This document shows, piece by piece, positions 26,921-35,703 of a stretch of DNA of 64,000 bases. Source of the stretch: Paenibacillus sp. MMS20-IR301 (GTDB lineage: Bacteria > Bacillota > Bacilli > Paenibacillales > Paenibacillaceae); NCBI RefSeq assembly GCF_032302195.1, contig NZ_CP135275.1, positions 6,647,001 through 6,711,000 on the forward strand. Reading direction: 5' to 3'. The notes below the pieces were generated by a model. That model ran no database searches. It saw nothing but the letters and a program-made list of their open reading frames with translations, and had not been told where the DNA came from. The position numbers were made by a program, and so were the translations under genes. Each line of letters starts with the position of its first letter. The first letter of the stretch is position 1.

Positions 26921-28477
26921 ATGACAATAGACGGACAAATACGCTACCGCTTCAGTGAAGCGCCAATCTGGGAGCTGCAGCGCACCTATTATGAGCAGCT
27001 GGGACTCCAGGCATGGGTGAATGATCAGGTTCCGCAATATATTACAAGCAATCCGATGATCGGCACTGCCTATGCGGAGATGATCTTCGGCTTCCTGCAG
27101 GACCGTGCAGCGAAGGGGCAAACTGCCGAACCGGTCGTTATTCTGGAGCTGGGAGCGGGAGCAGGACGGCTTGCCTTTCATGTGCTTCAACAGCTGTGTG
27201 AGCTGATTCAGTATGCGGGTGTACCGCTGCCGCCGTTCCGCTATGTCATGAGTGATCTCCCCTGGAAAAATATCAAAGGCTGGCAGGAGCATCCCGGCTT
27301 GCAGCCTTTTGTAGCACAGGGCATTCTTGATTTCGCCCGCTTCGATGCCGTGCAGGATACGGAGCTTCACCTTACAGAAAGCGGACAGGTGATTGCACCG
27401 GGCGGCTTGCAGCAGCCGCTGATGGTCATCGCCAACTATTTCTTCGACAGTATTCAGCAGGAGCTGCTGTATATTGATGAAGGCAAGGTGTTTGAATGCG
27501 AGGTCTCGCTGAAATATCCGGAGCAGTCTGATTCCATGGGGCCCTCCGAGGTGCTCCGCGATCTGGTGCCGGAATATTATTACAAGCGGGCTGCGGGCTA
27601 TGAAGACCCCTCTTACCGGTACCATGAAGTCATCTCCTTCTACCTGGACAAGCTGGAGGATTCGCATATCCTGTTCCCGGAAGCAGCCCTTTCCTGCATG
27701 GAACGGCTTGGGGCACTTTCACAGGACAGCTTCCTGCTGCTTACCGCAGACAAGGGCGATCACCGGCTGGAGAACTGGGAATTCGCCGAGCCGCCGAAGC
27801 TGATTCACCACGGCAGCATTTCACTTACGGCCAATTACCATGCGCTGGTGAACTACTTTGAACGGAAGGGTGCACAGTCCTACTTCACGCAGCATCATTA
27901 TAAAAACCTGAATGTCGGCTGTATTCTGATGCTGGAAGAGCCGGTGCTTCACCCCCATACAAGACTCGCTTACCGGCGGTTTGTAGACCGGTTCGGGCCG
28001 GATGATTTCTTCAGCCTGAAGGTGTGGATCGATAAAAACTACGATACGATCGGGATGCAGCAGATTCTGGCCTTCTGGCGGCTGGGCGGCTATGATGCCG
28101 AGCTGTTCATCCAGAGCGCAGAGCGGATCTCCGCACTGCTGCCGGATGCCAGTGATGAAGAGCTGCTGGATTTGCAGCGGGGGATCGGGCGGATGTGGAA
28201 CGGCTTCTATCCGATGCCGCAGAAGTATGATCTGGCCCTCGACTGCGGCCTGCTGCTGTTCGAGATGGAGCAGTACGCGGAGTCCCGCCGCTTCCTTGAG
28301 CATTCGCTTGCCTCAAGCGACGAGGAGCCGGTAATTACCGTGCTGTATTGCCTGGCCATCTGCAGCTACGAGCTGGAGGATGATGAAGCCGCGCTCGATT
28401 ATACCCGCAGATCGCTGGAGATTGAGCCGGAGCATGAGGAAGCTCTGGAGCTGCTGGCGGCACTCAGCCAGGGATAA
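26921..28477 (+). CDS. SAM-dependent methyltransferase with TPR tail
   Basis: A 518-residue protein. Residues ~15-330 resemble the MidA/Methyltransf_28 fold: motif I ILELGAGAGRLAFHVLQQL near 70, then MSDLPWKN and VIANYFFDSIQQELLYI. Residues ~400-518 contain TPR-like helices (ALDCGLLLFEMEQYAESRRF, VLYCLAICSYELEDDEAALD). MidA-type enzymes methylate protein arginine in respiratory complex I assembly, but the TPR addition and the setting do not tell whether that applies. Monocistronic. Confidence 0.72.
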   Translation: MTIDGQIRYRFSEAPIWELQRTYYEQLGLQAWVNDQVPQYITSNPMIGTAYAEMIFGFLQDRAAKGQTAEPVVILELGAGAGRLAFHVLQQLCELIQYAGVPLPPFRYVMSDLPWKNIKGWQEHPGLQPFVAQGILDFARFDAVQDTELHLTESGQVIAPGGLQQPLMVIANYFFDSIQQELLYIDEGKVFECEVSLKYPEQSDSMGPSEVLRDLVPEYYYKRAAGYEDPSYRYHEVISFYLDKLEDSHILFPEAALSCMERLGALSQDSFLLLTADKGDHRLENWEFAEPPKLIHHGSISLTANYHALVNYFERKGAQSYFTQHHYKNLNVGCILMLEEPVLHPHTRLAYRRFVDRFGPDDFFSLKVWIDKNYDTIGMQQILAFWRLGGYDAELFIQSAERISALLPDASDEELLDLQRGIGRMWNGFYPMPQKYDLALDCGLLLFEMEQYAESRRFLEHSLASSDEEPVITVLYCLAICSYELEDDEAALDYTRRSLEIEPEHEEALELLAALSQG

Positions 28478-28529
28478 ATCCCGCCAGCAGCCGGAAAAGA
28501 GGGCCGGATTATGCCCTTCGGGGTCCGTC

Positions 28530-28559
28530 TTTACAACCGCGCCTGAAGTTTGCTATCCT
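28530..28559 (+). promoter_or_regulatory. Promoter of the glnS T-box unit
   Basis: TTTACA (28530-28535) and TATCCT (28554-28559) with an 18-base spacer put the transcript start just before the T-box stem I. Confidence 0.5.
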
Positions 28560-28579
28560 GTATCAAAGTAATCAAACGC

Positions 28580-28866
28580 GATGACGAGAAGAGTAAGTCC
28601 ATTTCTTCCCTCACAGAGAGCTCCGGCTGGTGTGAAGGAGCAGGGAAGGCTGGACCGAAACAAGCCTCTGAGCGGTATTCCGGAACCGGCCTGAGCCGGG
28701 GATGGGATGACAGGAGCTCCTGTTACAGAGCTAGAGTATAAGCCCTGCCCTCCGGCAGCGCCGTACTTGATGAGATTAATATGGCGACATATTAATGAAC
28801 CTGGGGTGGTACCGCGAGAATCTCGTCCCCAAGACTACAGTCTTGGAGGTGAGGTTCTTTTTTGTT
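28580..28866 (+). ncRNA. T-box leader, Gln (CAA) specifier
   Basis: The 5' part has the GACGAGAAGAGTAAG and AGAGAG elements of stem I. The specifier loop reads CCGAA-A-CAA-GCC before TCTGAG, giving codon CAA (28661-28663) for glutamine. The T-box sequence GGGGTGGTACCGCG lies at 28803-28816 and overlaps a terminator. Uncharged tRNA-Gln would stabilise the antiterminator and switch on the GlnRS gene. Confidence 0.9.
28818..28863 (+). terminator. T-box terminator before glnS
   Basis: GAATCTCGTCCCCAAGACT pairs with AGTCTTGGAGGTGAGGTTC (28839-28857), followed by six T. The left arm shares bases with the antiterminator. Confidence 0.9.
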
Positions 28867-28906
28867 GCTCCGTAAAGGGCAGGTATCACCAATACAGGAG
28901 GGGATT

Positions 28907-30619
28907 ATGATGACTGATCTTAATGCTAAACTTGATGAGAGCGGTCCGGCTGTGCCGGAGAATTATATGGATAAGCTGATCAGAGAGGATGCGGAGAGCG
29001 GTGCCTACAGCAGGGACATCTGCACGAGGTTCCCGCCGGAGCCGAACGGCTATCTGCATATCGGCAGTGCTTTTGCCATCCACACGAATTATGAGCTTGC
29101 CCGCCGGAACGGCGGCAGATTCCATCTGCGCTTCGATGACACCAATCCGCTGAAGGAGGATGTGGAATATGTGCAGGCGATCATCCGGGATATCGGTTGG
29201 CTGGGCTGCAGCCCGGGAGAGCATATCTACTACGGCTCCGACTATTCGGAGGAAATCTGCCGCAGTGCCGAGAGACTGATCCTGAAGGGCAAAGCTTATG
29301 TCTGTGACCTGACCCCGGAGGAAGTGACGGCCTACCGCGGGACATTAACGGAGTCCGGCACAAACAGCCCTTACCGCGACCGGACACCGGAAGAGAATCT
29401 GAGGCTGTTCCGGGAGATGCGCGAAGGGAAATATCCGAATGGTGCAAAGGTGCTGCGGGCCAAAATCGACATGGGCTCGCCGAACATCAATCTGCGGGAC
29501 CCGATATTATACCGGATTATTCATGCGGAGCATTACCGCACGGGGGATGCCTGGTGCATCTATCCGATGTATGATTTTGCCCATCCAATTCAGGATGCCA
29601 TTGAAGGGGTGACACATTCGCTCTGCTCGATTGAATTCAAGGATCACCGTCCGCTGTATGAGTGGGTACTGAGTGAGCTGGATACCCCGGAGCCGCCGAG
29701 GCAGAGGGAATTCGGCCGGGTTAATCTGACGGGAGTGGTCACGAGCAAACGCCATCTCCGGGCGCTGGTTGCCGGGGGATACGTCGACGGCTGGGATGAT
29801 CCGCGCCTGCCGACACTCGCCGGACTGCGCAGACGCGGATTTACACCGGAGAGCATCAAGGACTTTGTCAGGGAGATCGGAATGGTCCGCAATACGGCAA
29901 TGGTCGACTTCTCGCTGCTGGAGCACTGTGTCAGACAGGATCTGAAGGCGAAGGTGCCGGCAGTCATGGGTGTGCTGAACCCGCTGAAGGTCGTGCTTAC
30001 AAACTATAAGTCGGGAATTTCCGAGCTAATGGTCATAGATAACAACAGTGAGAACCCTGAGCTGGGAGCAAGGGAGGTTCCGTTCTCCGGAATACTCTAC
30101 ATTGAGCGGGAGGACTTCATGGAAGAGCCTGTGAAAGGCTTCCGCAGACTGGTTCCGGGCGGTGAGGTACGGCTGAAGGGCGGATATATTATCCGCTGCG
30201 ATGATGTGCTCAAGGATGCTGTAACGGGAGAGATCAGCGAGCTCCGCTGCAGCTATGATCCCTTGACCCGAAGCGGCGGTCCGCTGAGCGGGCGTAAGGT
30301 CAAAGGAACCATTCACTGGGTGTCGGCTGCCCATGCGGTCAAGAGTGAGGTCCGCCTGTACGGGCGGCTGCTCAAAGACAATGACGGCCCGAAGGCAGAG
30401 GGGGAGGGCTGGGAGAGCTATATCAATCCGGATTCTGTTACTGTGCTGAAGAATTGTCTGCTTGAGCCTTATGCGGCTGATGCCAATCCGGAGGATAAAT
30501 TTCAGTTCATGCGCCACGGTTATTTCTGCGTAGACAGCAAGTGCAGCAGGGAGGGGAGGCTGGTGTTCAACCGGATCGTTCCGCTCAAAGATACCTGGAA
30601 AGCCGGGGGAGGGAAATAG
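28907..30619 (+). CDS. glnS: Glutaminyl-tRNA synthetase
   Basis: A 570-residue class I synthetase that charges tRNA-Gln directly. The N-terminal catalytic part has FPPEPNGYLHIGS (residues 42-54) and NLTGVVTSKRHLRALV in place of KMSKS. The C-terminal anticodon-binding barrels contain REDFMEEPVKGFRRLVPGGE and GRKVKGTIHWVSAAHA, diagnostic for GlnRS over GluRS. The HIGH box ends in Ser and the MSKR box begins with Thr, both divergent. Start ATG 28907 (or 28910) follows AGGAGGGG; the open frame extends back to 28862 within the T-box terminator. Most Firmicutes make Gln-tRNA by GatCAB, so this enzyme may have been acquired. Confidence 0.92.
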   Translation: MMTDLNAKLDESGPAVPENYMDKLIREDAESGAYSRDICTRFPPEPNGYLHIGSAFAIHTNYELARRNGGRFHLRFDDTNPLKEDVEYVQAIIRDIGWLGCSPGEHIYYGSDYSEEICRSAERLILKGKAYVCDLTPEEVTAYRGTLTESGTNSPYRDRTPEENLRLFREMREGKYPNGAKVLRAKIDMGSPNINLRDPILYRIIHAEHYRTGDAWCIYPMYDFAHPIQDAIEGVTHSLCSIEFKDHRPLYEWVLSELDTPEPPRQREFGRVNLTGVVTSKRHLRALVAGGYVDGWDDPRLPTLAGLRRRGFTPESIKDFVREIGMVRNTAMVDFSLLEHCVRQDLKAKVPAVMGVLNPLKVVLTNYKSGISELMVIDNNSENPELGAREVPFSGILYIEREDFMEEPVKGFRRLVPGGEVRLKGGYIIRCDDVLKDAVTGEISELRCSYDPLTRSGGPLSGRKVKGTIHWVSAAHAVKSEVRLYGRLLKDNDGPKAEGEGWESYINPDSVTVLKNCLLEPYAADANPEDKFQFMRHGYFCVDSKCSREGRLVFNRIVPLKDTWKAGGGK

Positions 30620-30723
30620 GCTTTAACATATTTTCTCCACAAACAGCCCTGCAAAATGAATAAATGCGCACCGATATCCGCAGCCTTAATCCGTAGACAG
30701 TGTGAACAGACTGCAATTCACAG

Positions 30724-30769
30724 CGGGCGAGAATCAGGGGGAACCTCCTGAGGCTCGTCCGTTTTTTTT
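30724..30769 (+). terminator. Terminator after glnS
   Basis: CGGGCGAG..TCAGG on the left pairs with CCTGA..CTCGTCCG on the right, followed by eight T (30762-30769). Confidence 0.82.
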
Positions 30770-30910
30770 GTATATGGCTTGAATTATGTCATCTTGGCGG
30801 GGGCCTCACTTTATGGCGGGTTCGCACATAATATAATTCAAGTTATGCGGGCAGGTGCCGGGGCGCAGAAATAGCATTTTTGCCCATATGAAAAAACTCA
30901 TGAAAATGCA

Positions 30911-30939
30911 TTTACATTTCTCATTAAGCGGATTATAAT
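30911..30939 (+). promoter_or_regulatory. mntH promoter
   Basis: TTTACA (30911-30916), a 17-base spacer and a perfect TATAAT (30934-30939). The transcript would start near 30946 and run 70 bases to mntH. Confidence 0.8.
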
Positions 30940-30951
30940 AAAAACAGATCA

Positions 30952-30973
30952 AATGTTGCACCAGGGAAACTTT
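30952..30973 (+). promoter_or_regulatory. MntR-like operator
   Basis: GTTGCACCAGGGAAACTTT closely resembles the B. subtilis MntR box (TTTGCATNAGGGAAACT type). It covers the start of transcription, where bound Mn-MntR would block mntH. Confidence 0.72.
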
Positions 30974-31016
30974 CGTGTAGGAAGACAACTTTTTCCGGGC
31001 AAGAGGAGGGAAAGAA

Positions 31017-32315
31017 ATGATGGAGCAGAACGTAACTGTAGAATCATCCCCAATATTAAAGAGCCATACTAATAAACATTCGGCACAATCGGTGCTTAAC
31101 GGAGAGGTCAGAGGCTTGAAGCGGCTCCTGCCATTCCTGGGCCCGGCCTTTATTGCTTCTGTAGCATATTTGGATCCAGGCAATTTCGCCACGAATATTA
31201 CCGCAGGCTCGAAATACGGATACCTGTTACTATGGGTCATCTTCGCCTCGAACCTGATGGCCGTTCTTATACAATCCTTATCTGCTAAGCTGGGTATTGC
31301 TACCGGCAAGAATCTGCCGGAGGTCGCGCGGGAGAAATTCCCGAAGGGTGTGACGATCTTCCTCTGGATTCAGAGTGAGCTGGTTATCATCGCCACTGAT
31401 CTGGCAGAGTTTATCGGGGCAGCCCTCGGATTATATCTGTTATTCGGCATCCCCATGCTGCCGGCTGCAATCATTACCGCGATCGGTTCATTCGCCATTC
31501 TGGAGCTTCAGCGGCGCGGCTACCGGACCCTTGAGGCAGGGATTGCCGGGATGGTGATGATTGTTGTTCTTGCTTTTGTATTCCAGGTTATTATGGCCAA
31601 ACCGGATGCGGGCAGTGTAGTTGCCGGCATGTTTACACCAAGATTCGAAGGGATAGACAGCATTCTGCTGGCTGCCGGTATTCTCGGTGCGACCGTTATG
31701 CCGCATGCCATCTATCTGCATTCCTCGCTGACCCAGAACCGTGTTGTCGGAATTGATGAACGGGAGAAGAAGCAGATTTTCCGGCTGGAATTCATTGACA
31801 TTCTGATCGCCATGCTGATTGCCGGTGCGGTAAATATGGCGATGGTGATCGTCGCAGCTGCCCTGTTCTTCAAGAACGGGCTGGTCGTTGAGGATTTGGA
31901 TATCGCGTTTGAACAATTCCGCAATCTGGCGGGTCCGGTTACGGCCGTCTCCTTCGGTCTGAGCCTGCTGATTGCCGGGCTGTCCAGCTCGTCGGTCGGT
32001 ACAATGGCTGGTGACGTCGTTATGCAGGGCTTCATCAATAAAAGAATCAATCTCTACCTGCGGCGGGCGATTACAATTATTCCTCCGCTGGCCATCATCG
32101 CCTTCGGCATTAATGCGACAAGCGCCCTGGTCATGAGCCAGGTGGTCCTGTCCTTCGGGATCGCCTTCGCCCTCATTCCGCTGGTGATCTTCACCAGTGA
32201 CCGCAAGATTATGAAGGGCCTGGTAAATCACCGGATTACGGCGGTGCTGGGCTGGATCATCTCCGCGCTGGTGGTGTCGCTGAACCTGTTCCTGATTGTA
32301 GAGATGTTTGTGTAA
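31017..32315 (+). CDS. mntH: Nramp-family manganese transporter
   Basis: A 432-residue proton-coupled Mn(II) importer with 11 predicted spans. The metal-site signatures are present: YLDPGNFATNI in span 1 and VMPHAIYLHSSLTQ in span 6. Also GIATGKNLPEVAREKFPKG, the loop typical of the family. An N-terminal polar tail of ~35 residues precedes span 1. Start ATG 31017 after AGAGGAGGGAAAG. A near-consensus promoter and an MntR-like box lie upstream, so Mn repression is expected. A terminator follows. Confidence 0.93.
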   Translation: MMEQNVTVESSPILKSHTNKHSAQSVLNGEVRGLKRLLPFLGPAFIASVAYLDPGNFATNITAGSKYGYLLLWVIFASNLMAVLIQSLSAKLGIATGKNLPEVAREKFPKGVTIFLWIQSELVIIATDLAEFIGAALGLYLLFGIPMLPAAIITAIGSFAILELQRRGYRTLEAGIAGMVMIVVLAFVFQVIMAKPDAGSVVAGMFTPRFEGIDSILLAAGILGATVMPHAIYLHSSLTQNRVVGIDEREKKQIFRLEFIDILIAMLIAGAVNMAMVIVAAALFFKNGLVVEDLDIAFEQFRNLAGPVTAVSFGLSLLIAGLSSSSVGTMAGDVVMQGFINKRINLYLRRAITIIPPLAIIAFGINATSALVMSQVVLSFGIAFALIPLVIFTSDRKIMKGLVNHRITAVLGWIISALVVSLNLFLIVEMFV

Positions 32316-32350
32316 GCTGAGCAAGAGATTGAAGATTTCGGGCTATACCT

Positions 32351-32399
32351 GCAAAGAGCAGTCGTTCTCCGCTATTGGAGAGCCGCTGCTCTTTTTGCC
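32351..32399 (+). terminator. Terminator after mntH
   Basis: GCAAAGAGCAG pairs with CTGCTCTTTTTGC around an inner TTCTCC/GGAGAG stem; the T run follows the stem. Confidence 0.75.
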
Positions 32400-32523
32400 G
32401 TACAGGAAAATATGCTGGATAGCTTTAAGTGGAGAAAATCCATTTATTTCGATAACAGCCCAGCTATTGTACAGCAAGCAGCCCGAGTTCGTTCGGAGGT
32501 GATTTTATTCTTGCAGAAGCGGG

Positions 32524-32551
32524 TTGTAAAAATCCTCCCGGGGCATATTAA
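32524..32551 (+). promoter_or_regulatory. Possible promoter of the YhgE/Pip gene
   Basis: TTGTAA (32524-32529), a 16-base spacer and TATTAA (32546-32551), 32 bases before the start codon. Confidence 0.4.
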
Positions 32552-32583
32552 AATATCCAAAAACGGGCGGAAGGTGGATTAGT

Positions 32584-35355
32584 ATGGGAAATATATGGCG
32601 GATCTATCTGAATGACTGGCGGAATCTGTTCAAGGTTCCCGTAGCTGTACTGCTGGTGGCGGCGCTTGTCGTGCTGCCGTCCGTCTACGACTGGGTCAAC
32701 GTCGCCGCCGTATGGGATCCGTACAGCAACACTTCGGGAATCAGGATAGCCGTGTCGAGCCTGGACCAGGGGGCTGAGGTGAAGGGGAAGAGCTTCAACA
32801 TCGGTGAGGAGGTGCTGGCCAGCCTGCAGTCTAACCATTCGCTGGGCTGGACTTTTGTGGCGCCGGAGGCGGCGGTTGCCGGTGTCCGCCGCGGGGATTA
32901 TTACGCCAGCATCCTGATCCCTGCGGACTTCTCACAGCGGATGGCCGGAATTCTGGAAGGAAGGCTGATTAAGCCTGAGGTGCAGTATACCGTTAACGAA
33001 AAAATAAATGCCATTGCCCCGAAAATCACCAATAAAGGGGCCTCGTCCATCACTGCGCAGATCAGCGAAAAGTTCACAGAGACGCTAAGCAGTACAGTGC
33101 TTAGCGCCTTGCAGGAAGCAGATGAGACCTTTCAGTCAGAGCTTCCCGTGATCCGCAGGGTGGAGCAGGGACTGTTTCAGCTTGAGGAGAACCTGCCGGA
33201 GATTGAAAAGGCGGGCCGGCTTGTGCTGAAGCTACAGCAGGACTGGCCGGATATTTCCGCCTCCGCTTCTCGGCTTATCCAGCTTCAGGACAAGCTCCCG
33301 CTTGCCGAGCAGGCGGGGGCCGCGGCGGAGCTGCTCGATGAACACTGGTCGCAGATCAGCGCTTCGGCTGCCCTGCTGCAGAAGCTGGAGGGTCATCTGC
33401 CGGAGCTGAAGCAGGCCGCCGGGCTGGTTGCGGAGCTGGACAGCCGGTTCAGTGATGTAGAGACTGTCATGGAGAAGGCTTCCGGAAGACTGGCAGAGGC
33501 AGAAAGGATTGTGGACGCAGCCGCACAGGCGCTGCCGCAAGCGGACCGGCTGGTGGAAGCCGGAGGCGGATTCGGCCGGGAGCTGGAGCAGTTCCTGGCC
33601 GACAGCAGCACAGCGTTCACCGCTGTCACGCAGGCGGTCCGGCAGAATCTGTATCTCCTGCAGCAGACGGCAGATGCTTCGGCTCAGCTTGCCGGACAGA
33701 TGCTGGCTGACAGCGCAGGAGCTGACGCTGTGCAGGCCGAAGATGAGCAGGGCAGCTCCGGGAGCCCGGCCGCCGAAGCGGCCGGGGCAGGGAGCAGAGC
33801 TGCGGATACGCAGCCGCGGATCAACGCGGCCAGCGGGCTAAGCCAGGCGGCTGCACGGCTGGCCGCCGGCAGTGAGATGCTGCAGCATACCTCTGCGCTG
33901 CTCAGCGCCGTTGACCTGCTGGCGCCCGGAACCGTGGGCGCCGGGGATTTGCGCGCGCTGGAGGACGCGCGCGCACAGTTCGCTGCCGCCGCTTCGCAGG
34001 CCGGCAGCCTGGCAGCGGTGCGGCCGGACGGTGCGGGACCCGGCCGCGAGGCACTCCGGCAGTTCAGCCTCACGGCCGGGAAGCTCAAGCTGGCCGCGGC
34101 CGGGCTGCTGCCCCGCATCGGCGGGCAGACGCTGCCTGCCGTGGAAGCCGGGCTGCAGCAGCTGAGCGGATCTGCCCAGACGGCGGCCGCGGCGCTACAG
34201 CAGGCTCCCCGGCGCCTGGAGTCGCTGGACACGGTGCTCGCTGAGGCGGGGAAGATCATCCTCTCCGGGCAGGAGGCTCTGGCTGCATTGCAGCAGTATT
34301 TGCCTGCCGTCCGGAGTGAAGTGCATGCAGCGGCCGGCGGGATCAGCGATCCTATGGCGGCATTCGGCAGCTTCGTCACTGACGGCCTGCCGCGGATTCT
34401 GGATACGCTGCCTGCCGCAGGCTCGGCTATTCATGAGGCTGCCGAATTTGCCCGCAAGGATCTGCCGGCTGCGGAGCAGAGGTTCCGCAGTGCGGCTGAG
34501 CTGATCCGCACGGGACTTCCGCAGGCCCGGCAGGGAGTGGAGCGGGCTGCCGGGCTGGTCCGGGAAGATCTTCCGGCACTGGAGAATGCCGTCCGCAAGG
34601 CAGCTGACACGGTCCGGCGGGTCAAGGAGGATGTGAATCTGGATGAGATTGCCCAGCTGCTCGGCGGTGATATTAAGAGCGAAAGCGATTTTCTGGCGAA
34701 TCCGGTTATACTGGCTGAACATCAGCTGTATCCTATCCCCAACTACGGCTCAGCCATGACACCATTCTATGTCGTGTTATCTTTGTGGGTCGGAGGGACG
34801 CTGCTCGTTTCGCTGCTCCGCACCGGAGTGGACACCGGAGGCAGGAGGTACCGGGGGCATGAGCTGTATTTCGGCCGTCTGTTTACCTTCTTAACTGTAG
34901 GCATTCTGCAGGCGCTGGTGGCGGCGCTGGGGAATCTGTTTATACTGAATTGTTATGTTGCTGACAAGGGCTGGTTTGTCCTCTTTGCCGCGCTGATCAG
35001 CATAGTGTTCGTCACCACCATATTCACGCTTGTAGCGGTGTTCGGCAACATCGGTAAGGGGATTGCGATTGTTTTTATGATCCTGCAATTCTCCAGCTCC
35101 GGCGGCACCTTCCCCATCAGCACGACCGCTCATGTCTTTCAGGCGCTGAACCCGTTCATGCCGTTTACCTATGCGATCAGCCTGCTGCGCGAGGCTGTGG
35201 GCGGCATTCTGCCGGAAGTGGCTGTCCGTGATGCGCTGTTCCTCATCCTCTTTGGTCTGCTGGCCCTGCTGCTGGCGCTGCTGCTGCAAAAGCCGCTAGC
35301 TCCCTTTATCCGCAAATCTGCTGAGCAGGCTGAGAAGTCCAAGCTGATTTCATAG
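32584..35355 (+). CDS. YhgE/Pip-family ABC-2-like membrane protein
   Basis: A 923-residue protein of the YhgE/Pip (phage infection protein) family. One N-terminal span (VPVAVLLVAALVVLPSVYDW) precedes the family hallmark VNVAAVWDPYSNTSGIRIAV. A very long outer segment (~190-690) is Ala/Leu/Gln-rich with heptad-like repeats, probably extended coiled coil. The C-terminal ~200 residues carry about six spans of the ABC-2 permease type. Relatives act as phage receptors in lactococci or as ESX/EsaA-like transport parts. No WXG100 or EssC gene is near. The middle third is noticeably more GC-rich than its surroundings. ATG 32584, GGAAGG upstream. Confidence 0.85.
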   Translation: MGNIWRIYLNDWRNLFKVPVAVLLVAALVVLPSVYDWVNVAAVWDPYSNTSGIRIAVSSLDQGAEVKGKSFNIGEEVLASLQSNHSLGWTFVAPEAAVAGVRRGDYYASILIPADFSQRMAGILEGRLIKPEVQYTVNEKINAIAPKITNKGASSITAQISEKFTETLSSTVLSALQEADETFQSELPVIRRVEQGLFQLEENLPEIEKAGRLVLKLQQDWPDISASASRLIQLQDKLPLAEQAGAAAELLDEHWSQISASAALLQKLEGHLPELKQAAGLVAELDSRFSDVETVMEKASGRLAEAERIVDAAAQALPQADRLVEAGGGFGRELEQFLADSSTAFTAVTQAVRQNLYLLQQTADASAQLAGQMLADSAGADAVQAEDEQGSSGSPAAEAAGAGSRAADTQPRINAASGLSQAAARLAAGSEMLQHTSALLSAVDLLAPGTVGAGDLRALEDARAQFAAAASQAGSLAAVRPDGAGPGREALRQFSLTAGKLKLAAAGLLPRIGGQTLPAVEAGLQQLSGSAQTAAAALQQAPRRLESLDTVLAEAGKIILSGQEALAALQQYLPAVRSEVHAAAGGISDPMAAFGSFVTDGLPRILDTLPAAGSAIHEAAEFARKDLPAAEQRFRSAAELIRTGLPQARQGVERAAGLVREDLPALENAVRKAADTVRRVKEDVNLDEIAQLLGGDIKSESDFLANPVILAEHQLYPIPNYGSAMTPFYVVLSLWVGGTLLVSLLRTGVDTGGRRYRGHELYFGRLFTFLTVGILQALVAALGNLFILNCYVADKGWFVLFAALISIVFVTTIFTLVAVFGNIGKGIAIVFMILQFSSSGGTFPISTTAHVFQALNPFMPFTYAISLLREAVGGILPEVAVRDALFLILFGLLALLLALLLQKPLAPFIRKSAEQAEKSKLIS

Positions 35356-35535
35356 CTGTACTTTGTACAGTAGAAAGTGGTTAAATCCGCCTGAAAATAG
35401 AATCTAATGTATTTCGTACAGCAGATTTTCAGGTTTCAGGCACTTTAAGCTCATTTCACTGAAATCAATTGTACGAAATACAATAGAATGGATGATTCGA
35501 GCTTTTCTGAAGGATTCAATTGTACAAAGTACAAT
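35356..35535. repeat. Cluster of TGTAC palindromes
   Basis: Four related near-palindromes fall in 180 bases: 35356-35370 (CTGTACTTTGTACAG), 35408-35420 (TGTATTTCGTACA), 35468-35484 (ATTGTACGAAATACAAT) and 35519-35535 (ATTGTACAAAGTACAAT). A hairpin CCTGAAAAT/ATTTTCAGG (35390-35432) encloses the second. They look like a dispersed intergenic repeat family or multiple operator sites. Apart from these and the terminator the gap 35356-35703 is empty. Confidence 0.6.
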
Positions 35536-35603
35536 CACTCTGAGGTATCGCATAGGGCTGTAATCCCAGGGTTTACTATAGAGCTTTTATGATTGCGAAC
35601 ACC

Positions 35604-35639
35604 AAAAGCCCGAGACGTTAACTCTGTCTCGGGCTTTTA
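35604..35639. terminator. Bidirectional terminator
   Basis: AAAAGCCCGAGAC pairs perfectly with GTCTCGGGCTTTT around a 9-base loop, serving the YhgE gene and the convergent sugar importer operon. Confidence 0.92.
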
Positions 35640-35703
35640 GCGGATGATCTTAGATTCCATGCCTAAGCCGTTTAGGCTTGTAGAGGCACCCCCGCTGTAA
35701 ATA

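Noticed and set aside
28862..28906. Extended GlnRS start
   Set aside because: It would begin in the T tract of the T-box terminator; ATG 28907 follows a strong AGGAGGGG.
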